26,823 nt of DNA, taken from contig CAYRKW010000044.1 in the NCBI GenBank assembly GCA_964425135.1, forward strand, positions 1-26,823. The letters are read 5' to 3'. Each line of letters starts with the position of its first letter. Positions within the stretch are counted from its first letter, which is position 1. Under the pieces are notes generated by a model. That model was not told the DNA's origin and did no database searches. It saw nothing but the letters and a program-made list of their open reading frames with translations. Positions 22,195-26,823 of this stretch are shown piece by piece. The stretch comes from CAYLLD01 sp964425135 (GTDB lineage Bacteria > Pseudomonadota > Alphaproteobacteria > Rhodobacterales > Rhodobacteraceae). The position numbers and the translations under genes were made by a program.

Positions 22195-23485
22195 ACCGCA
22201 GCGCCTCCACCGGATCGAGCCTTGCTGCATTGCGCGCAGGAATAAGGGTGATGACGAAGGACAGCACCAGCGCCATTCCCATCGCCGCACTCACATCCTG
22301 CCACCGCAATCGCGCCGGAACCTCGGTCAGCATCCGCACCTGAGGATCCCACACCTGACCGCCCGCAAACCACTCCACAATCGCCTGAATATCCTGAATA
22401 TAGTAGGCAAAGACGCATCCCAGCACGACACCTAGCAGTGTGCCGATAACCCCAATGGCCGAGCCGCATATGAAAAAAATCCGCATGATCGCACCACGCG
22501 TCAGCCCCATCGTGCGCAAAATCCCGATATCGCGGCCCTTGTTTTTGACCAACATCACCAGGCCGGAAATAATGTTGAGCGCCGCGATCAGGACGACGAG
22601 CGACAGGATGATAAACATCACCCGCCGCTCCACATCAAGCGCAGAAAGAATCGCCCCATTGGCATCCTTCCACGTCCACATCACCCGCCCCTCACCGATT
22701 TGCGCGCCGAGGTTCCAAACCACGTCTTCCACCGCATCCGGGTTTTCGACGATGACTTCCACTTCATCCGCAACACCTTCGCGATTGAAAAAGCTCTGCG
22801 CCTCCGCAAACGGCAGATAGGCGCGCACTTTATCGATATCAAAACGGCCTACACCGAAAATATAGGCAACCGGATAGTCATTCAGGCGTGGCATCGTCGC
22901 CCCAAACGCCGTCTGCACACCATCGGGCGAAATGACCGTGACAATATCCCCGACCGAGACCCCCAGCTCCCGCGCAACGCCCGACCCAATCGCTATCCCT
23001 TCAACGATGTCATCGAGCGATCCAATTGACGTCTCTGGCGCCGCCAGAAGCGGTAATTCCCGAATATCTTCAAGCGTTTGGCCGCGCAGATCGATACCTG
23101 TGTTCCGACCATTGGCCGACGCCATAACCTGCCCACGTATCATCGAGGCCGCATGAGTAACCCCATCGACGGAGCGCACAAGTTCCGTCAGCGCAGCATG
23201 ATCCGGGATCACCCGCGTGACACTCCCGTCTTCCTGCAAATATCGCTGGTTGTAGACTGTGATATGCGCATTCGCGCCAAGGATGCGGTCGGTGAACTCC
23301 TCGCGAAATCCGATCATCACCGCCTGCACGACAATCAGCGTGGCAACGCCAAGCATCACGCCGATAAGCGCGTACCAGGCGATCACGGAAATCCCACCCT
23401 GCTGACGCCGCGCGCGCAAATAGCGCCACGCAATCAGCCATTCATGCGAAGAGAAAGCACGCGGCGTGATACCCGTTGTCGCCAT
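22187..23485 (-). CDS. lolC: Lipoprotein-releasing ABC transporter permease, LolC/LolE type
   Basis: 432 residues. A cytoplasmic start (FSSHEWLIAWRYLRARRQQGGISVIAW) leads into a first helix near residue 33-53. A large periplasmic domain follows, with GANAHITVYN and a MIRGQVMAS segment. The FtsX-type core of three helices has ALNIISGLVMLVKNKGRDIGILRTMGLTRGAIMRIF, which contains the coupling helix, and ends LSFVITLIPARNAARLDPVEALRYE. Alphaproteobacteria often have one permease in place of the LolC/LolE pair; only one is visible here. The ATG directly follows the proS stop codon and its own stop overlaps lolD, so the three are one transcription unit. Confidence 0.95.
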   Translation of the reverse strand: MATTGITPRAFSSHEWLIAWRYLRARRQQGGISVIAWYALIGVMLGVATLIVVQAVMIGFREEFTDRILGANAHITVYNQRYLQEDGSVTRVIPDHAALTELVRSVDGVTHAASMIRGQVMASANGRNTGIDLRGQTLEDIRELPLLAAPETSIGSLDDIVEGIAIGSGVARELGVSVGDIVTVISPDGVQTAFGATMPRLNDYPVAYIFGVGRFDIDKVRAYLPFAEAQSFFNREGVADEVEVIVENPDAVEDVVWNLGAQIGEGRVMWTWKDANGAILSALDVERRVMFIILSLVVLIAALNIISGLVMLVKNKGRDIGILRTMGLTRGAIMRIFFICGSAIGVIGTLLGVVLGCVFAYYIQDIQAIVEWFAGGQVWDPQVRMLTEVPARLRWQDVSAAMGMALVLSFVITLIPARNAARLDPVEALRYE

Positions 23486-24826
23486 CTATCTCACACCTGC
23501 GTAGATCTCGCTTATGCGCGCGATCACGGCCTCGATGCTCATCTCTTCGCTCTCGCCGGTTTTGCGCGATGTAAGCTCGACAACCCCGTTCCCAAGCCCG
23601 CGCGGTCCAACCGTCACACGCCATGGCAATCCGATCAGATCCATCGTTGCAAACTTCGCGCCTGCCCGCTCCTCACGATCATCATAAAGCGGCTCCAACC
23701 CAGCAGCCTCCAGCCCTTGGTAGATTTGCGCACAAGCCGCGTCGGTCGCGCTATCACCCTGTTTGAGATTGACGATACCGGCATGGAACGGCGTGACACT
23801 TTCGGGCCAAATGATCCCGTTGTCGTCGTGAAACGCCTCGATCAGCGCCCCCACAAGACGGCTTACACCAATCCCGTGAGATCCCATATGCACCGGCACA
23901 CGCGCACCACTGTAATCGACGACAATCGCGCCCATTTTCTCCGAATATTCAGTACCAAAGTAGAAAATCTGCCCAACTTCGATGCCGCGCGCCGAGCGTT
24001 GGTTGGCCGCGTCGATTTTGGCGAATTCGGCGTCGTCATGGGTTTCATCGGTGCGCGCGTAAAGCGTTGTGAACTCCTCCATCACGCCTTGACACTGCGC
24101 CACATCATCATAGTCGATCTCGCGATCACCCAGTTTAATGTCGGTCACGCGGCTGTCGTAAAACACCTCGCTCTCGCCGGTTTCTGCCAGCACAAGAAAC
24201 TCGTGGGTATAGTCCCCGCCAATCGGACCGCTATCCGCGCGCATCGGCAAGGCTTGCAGACCCATCCGCTCATAGGTGCGCAGGTAGCTCACCAGATGGC
24301 GGTTATAGGCATGCAGTGCATCCTCACGCGTCAGGTCGAAATTATACCCGTCTTTCATGAAAAACTCGCGCCCGCGCATCACCCCGAAACGCGGTCTGAT
24401 CTCATCGCGAAACTTCCATTGGATGTGGTAGAGCGTTTTGGGCAGATCCTTGTAAGACCCAACCGCGTTTTTGAAGATATCTGTAATCATCTCTTCATTC
24501 GTGGGGCCATAGAGCATGTCGCGCCCATGCCGGTCGGTGATCCGCAACATCTCCGGCCCATAGGCATCATACCGGCCGCTCGTGCGCCACAAATCAGCCG
24601 ATTGCAGCGTCGGCATGAGCATTGGATGATGACCCGCGCGGATTTGTTCCTGATGCACGATATCTTCCAACCGCCGCAGCACTTTGAACCCAAGCGGCAA
24701 CCACGCATAGATACCCGCGCTCGTTTGCCGGACCAGCCCGGCCCGTAGCATCAGCCTATGCGAGACAATCTGGGCTTCCGAAGGCGTTTCTTTGATAATC
24801 GGCAGGAAGTATCTTGAGAGGCGCAT
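23486..24826 (-). CDS. proS: Prolyl-tRNA synthetase, short alphaproteobacterial form
   Basis: ProS charges tRNA-Pro. From the ATG at 24826 it has 446 residues: MRLSRYFLPIIKETPSEAQ is the expected start, and the open frame to 24865 adds unrelated residues. Class II motif 2 is at residues 139-155 (FRDEIRPRFGVMRGREF) and motif 3 at 315-330 (GSHGIGVSRLVGALIE). The anticodon-binding domain covers about 350-446. Only some 70 residues separate PIGGDYTHEF from the motif 3 region, so the roughly 180-residue editing insertion of E. coli ProS is missing. That is normal in alphaproteobacteria, where mischarged Ala-tRNA-Pro is cleared by a free-standing ProXp-like deacylase. It heads the proS-lolC-lolD unit. 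Confidence 0.97.
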   Translation of the reverse strand: MRLSRYFLPIIKETPSEAQIVSHRLMLRAGLVRQTSAGIYAWLPLGFKVLRRLEDIVHQEQIRAGHHPMLMPTLQSADLWRTSGRYDAYGPEMLRITDRHGRDMLYGPTNEEMITDIFKNAVGSYKDLPKTLYHIQWKFRDEIRPRFGVMRGREFFMKDGYNFDLTREDALHAYNRHLVSYLRTYERMGLQALPMRADSGPIGGDYTHEFLVLAETGESEVFYDSRVTDIKLGDREIDYDDVAQCQGVMEEFTTLYARTDETHDDAEFAKIDAANQRSARGIEVGQIFYFGTEYSEKMGAIVVDYSGARVPVHMGSHGIGVSRLVGALIEAFHDDNGIIWPESVTPFHAGIVNLKQGDSATDAACAQIYQGLEAAGLEPLYDDREERAGAKFATMDLIGLPWRVTVGPRGLGNGVVELTSRKTGESEEMSIEAVIARISEIYAGVR

Positions 24827-24862
24827 CGGTCTGTGCTCATGGCTGAAATGAAGAATGGCCAA

Positions 24863-24891
24863 CATCTAGGACATGCCCTGCCAAGCCGCAA
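24863..24891 (-). promoter_or_regulatory. Candidate promoter of proS-lolC-lolD
   Basis: Minus-strand TTGCGG (24891-24886), 17 bp, TAGATG (24868-24863), giving a leader of about 30 nt before the proS ATG. The match is moderate. Together with the candidate RNA at 25020-25158 this accounts for most of the gene-free stretch 24827-25189; I see no protein gene in it. Confidence 0.4.
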
Positions 24892-24988
24892 TCACTATTG
24901 CGCCACCAATATCTAGGGGTGCGAAATCCTAGCAACACAAGCCATTAGGTGGGTTTTTGAGACTAAGCCGCCGTTGGGCAGATTGTCA

Positions 24989-25017
24989 TTGAAATCGTGG
25001 TATTTAGCCGATAGACG
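24989..25017 (+). promoter_or_regulatory. Candidate promoter of the small RNA
   Basis: TTGAAA (24989-24994), 17 bp, TAGACG (25012-25017). The -35 box is good and the -10 box weak. The predicted start near 25024 coincides with the first base of a long stem. Confidence 0.35.
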
Positions 25018-25019
25018 TT

Positions 25020-25158
25020 CCGGACGCGCAAAATACTGCAAATCCGGTAGTAACCGGGGGGAACAGAATAAAACGAATTTATGCGCGTTTGACGGCCGAA
25101 TACTTGGCTCAAGTCTGGGGAAGACAAGACGGCTCGCATTGGCGGGCCGTTATTTTTT
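25020..25158 (+). ncRNA. Candidate small RNA, about 135 nt
   Basis: The plus strand holds an ordered set of stems ending in a textbook terminator, without an ORF. CGCGCA-AAAT (25025-25034) pairs with ATTT-A-TGCGCG (25077-25087). Inside is CCGG-TAGTAA-CCGG (25044-25057). ACTTG-GCT-CAAGT follows (25102-25114), then the terminator at 25129. I match it to no known RNA family (not 6S, SRP, tmRNA or RNase P by eye). It is divergent from proS and convergent with ppx. Confidence 0.45.
25129..25158 (+). terminator. Strong intrinsic terminator on the plus strand
   Basis: ACGGCTCGC-ATTG-GCGGGCCGT (9 bp with one G-T pair) is followed by TATTTTTTCG. On the minus strand the same stem is followed only by CTTGTCTTCC, so the plus direction is favoured although it lies 32 bp after the ppx stop on the minus strand. 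No plus-strand gene is otherwise present upstream. Confidence 0.7.
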
Positions 25159-25189
25159 CGCGGTCACGCTTTTTGGAAAATACGGTTGT

Positions 25190-26650
25190 TCAAGCGTCAA
25201 TATCGATGCGCGACGTCATGTTCAGCGCATTGGCGAGCGATGCAGCGCGTTTCTCGACCACCTCTCCCGAATGAAAGGCTGCATCTTTCTGGAACTTCAG
25301 CACAAGCGTGTCGTCCTCAACACCCAAAACGACCTGACGCAGCAGGTTCAGCGACCCACCCGACAGCATTGCCCCAAGCCGCATGGCCTTGCCCAGAATT
25401 GCCGCATCGTTCTTTTCCGTCTCGCTCAATAGAACCAGCGACGGGGGTGATACATTGGTATCTCCAGATGACTTGTAGCGATTGAGAAGGGCGAACCCGA
25501 CAAACACCCGCTCCTGATGTGTCAATCCACCGAGATTGGCACGCGTGACGCTCTCAAAGCAAACCTCCGCCCGATAGTCAGGATGCGCGCGCCATGTCAC
25601 GTCATGAAGCAGGCACGCCGCCCGTATCAAGCGCCGCCGCGCCTTGGGCTTATCCGCAAAAAGTGGTCTGATCCATTTGTAGAGCGCTGAGCCAAACCCC
25701 GGGAAACGCGCCGCTGAGCTTTCCATGTATTTGGCAGCCTCGATGAGCGGATCAAGCTTGCGGATCGCATCGCTCATATGCGCATACAACAGCCCCTCGC
25801 GAATACCGTAGCTCGAGATCGACACCTGTCGCGGCACGAAGGCTTTGATAAGTGGTATCAATACCTTCGCCGCATCGGGCACCAGCGACAAACGCTGCAT
25901 CGATGTATCGGTCATCGTTGACATGGAGGATGGCTGTTGCTCGGAAGCCCATATCGCAGTCTCAATCGCAGTTTGTGGCTCCATTCGGTATTCATGGAGA
26001 ACATGAAGTGGATAATTGCGCCGTATCATGTCGAGCCGTGCTAAAGCGCGCCACGACCCGCCCACCAGAAACAATCGGTTCACATCTTCGGGGAATTGCT
26101 CTCGAAGTTTCGCAATCGTTTGGGCGATGTGCGGCACTCGATCTTCTGCTGGCAGGCTTTGCAGCGTCAGCGGCCCCAAACCGGATGTCTCGGCACGCGT
26201 GATCTGACCGTTCTCGATCCGCGCCAGCTCCATTGAGGAGCCACCAATGTCGCAAACCAGACCTTCCGCATCCGGCCAACCGAGCAGCACGCCCTGTGCG
26301 CTTAGTGCTGCTTCTTCCTGACCGGTTGCGACCATGACTTTGAGGCCTGTGGACTGCTCGATTTCCTCAACAAAATCCGGCCCGTCTTTCGCTTCGCGCA
26401 CCGCAGCGGTGCCAACGGCGGACAGGACAGTCAGGTTCATTTGCTCGCCCAGCGCCACAAAGCGGCGGATCGATGCAAACGCGGAGGCCCGCCCTTCGGG
26501 ATGGAGAATACCGGTTTGCCCCAGTTCACGGCCCAGTCCGCACAGGACCTTTTCGTTGTAAAAATAGGCGGGCGAGCGTGCTGCACCATCGAACACGACC
26601 AGCCGGACGGAATTCGATCCAATATCGATCACACCAACGCGGCGCAGCAT
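25190..26650 (-). CDS. ppx: Exopolyphosphatase (Ppx/GppA family)
   Basis: 486 residues from the ATG at 26650; a TTG at 26668 would add six. Ppx removes terminal phosphate from polyphosphate, and GppA-type members also hydrolyse pppGpp; the two cannot be separated by eye. The ASKHA ATP-grasping start is VGVIDIGSNSVRLVVFDG. SAVGTAAVREAKDG and ATGQEEAALSAQGVL (catalytic glutamate region) follow. The second phosphate loop is LVCDIGGSSMELARIENG. The C-terminal half contains an HD-like helical domain with CLLHDVTWRAHPDYRAE. The frame continues open for 43 codons before the TTG without any start codon, with residues such as LIDAPSFAPTDELGSS. The upstream 155 bp to the window edge contain no clear promoter. 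Confidence 0.93.
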   Translation of the reverse strand: MLRRVGVIDIGSNSVRLVVFDGAARSPAYFYNEKVLCGLGRELGQTGILHPEGRASAFASIRRFVALGEQMNLTVLSAVGTAAVREAKDGPDFVEEIEQSTGLKVMVATGQEEAALSAQGVLLGWPDAEGLVCDIGGSSMELARIENGQITRAETSGLGPLTLQSLPAEDRVPHIAQTIAKLREQFPEDVNRLFLVGGSWRALARLDMIRRNYPLHVLHEYRMEPQTAIETAIWASEQQPSSMSTMTDTSMQRLSLVPDAAKVLIPLIKAFVPRQVSISSYGIREGLLYAHMSDAIRKLDPLIEAAKYMESSAARFPGFGSALYKWIRPLFADKPKARRRLIRAACLLHDVTWRAHPDYRAEVCFESVTRANLGGLTHQERVFVGFALLNRYKSSGDTNVSPPSLVLLSETEKNDAAILGKAMRLGAMLSGGSLNLLRQVVLGVEDDTLVLKFQKDAAFHSGEVVEKRAASLANALNMTSRIDIDA

Positions 26651-26823
26651 ATCGCGGCTCGATCCCAATTCGTCCGTCGGCGCAAATGAAGGCGCGTCAA
26701 TCAGAAGTGCTTTTTGTGAGATATTCCGCGTCCCGATAACCGATTGTTTCGGGCGACATCCTGACGCAGAACGCGCCGAAACTTCAAGTCCAATATTCTA
26801 GAGCGCCGTCCAACAAATCTGAT

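Noticed and set aside
23078..24748. 556-codon plus-strand open frame opposite proS and lolC
   Set aside because: It is exactly antisense to two well-identified genes, is rich in Arg, His and Pro without any domain, and arises from the codon bias of the minus-strand genes.
24974..25432. 152-codon plus-strand open frame across the ppx-proS gap
   Set aside because: It runs through the strong terminator and into the antisense of ppx, with no recognisable sequence. The RNA structure explains the region better.

Overview
The window looks like chromosomal DNA of a Rhodobacteraceae (Roseobacter-group) alphaproteobacterium. The evidence is a GC-rich, C-ending codon style, a short ProS without an editing insertion, a SAM-II riboswitch in front of metZ, a DUF2125-like exported protein, a LiuR-like MerR regulator beside a 592-aa acyl-CoA dehydrogenase, and a single LolC/LolD pair. 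No lineage search could be run. I see no rRNA, tRNA, CRISPR array, transposase or phage gene. A 100-N assembly gap lies at 13497-13596.

Layout. Positions 1-1980 (minus) hold a TrkH potassium transporter followed by the N-terminal part of a thiamine-diphosphate enzyme cut by the window edge. 2236-3717 (plus) is a DUF2125-like exported protein. 3980-6386 (minus) carries metZ and then folE2. metZ has a complete leader: promoter, SAM-II aptamer and intrinsic terminator. Its promoter is back to back with the promoter of a plus-strand operon at 6609-8595 (membrane-anchored unknown protein, DUF952, pyrD). 8697-10040 (minus) is a DinF-like MATE transporter.

10217-17378 (plus) is a fatty-acid or branched-chain acyl-CoA oxidation block: MerR/LiuR-like regulator with its own operator, acyl-CoA dehydrogenase, a 71-aa unknown protein, a GST-fold protein, a truncated small hydrophobic protein, a thiolase (5' end lost in the gap), a cupin and a FadB-type bifunctional enzyme. 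A convergent DMT transporter (17704-18612, minus) follows, then an acyl-CoA ligase (18690-20306, plus) that could feed the pathway. 20381-21406 encodes a membrane protein that looks like an M48 peptidase with a destroyed HExxH motif. The minus-strand run proS-lolC-lolD (24826 to 21511) and ppx (26650 to 25190) close the window.

Most of the window is ordinary housekeeping and catabolism. The items most worth a second look are a candidate small RNA with a strong terminator on the strand opposite proS and ppx (about 25020-25158), the apparent pseudo-peptidase, four tandem 11-bp repeats between convergent genes at 17613-17656, the SAM-II/terminator leader of metZ (which also fixes its start), the folE2 leader, and the gap that artificially fuses a small membrane protein to a thiolase.
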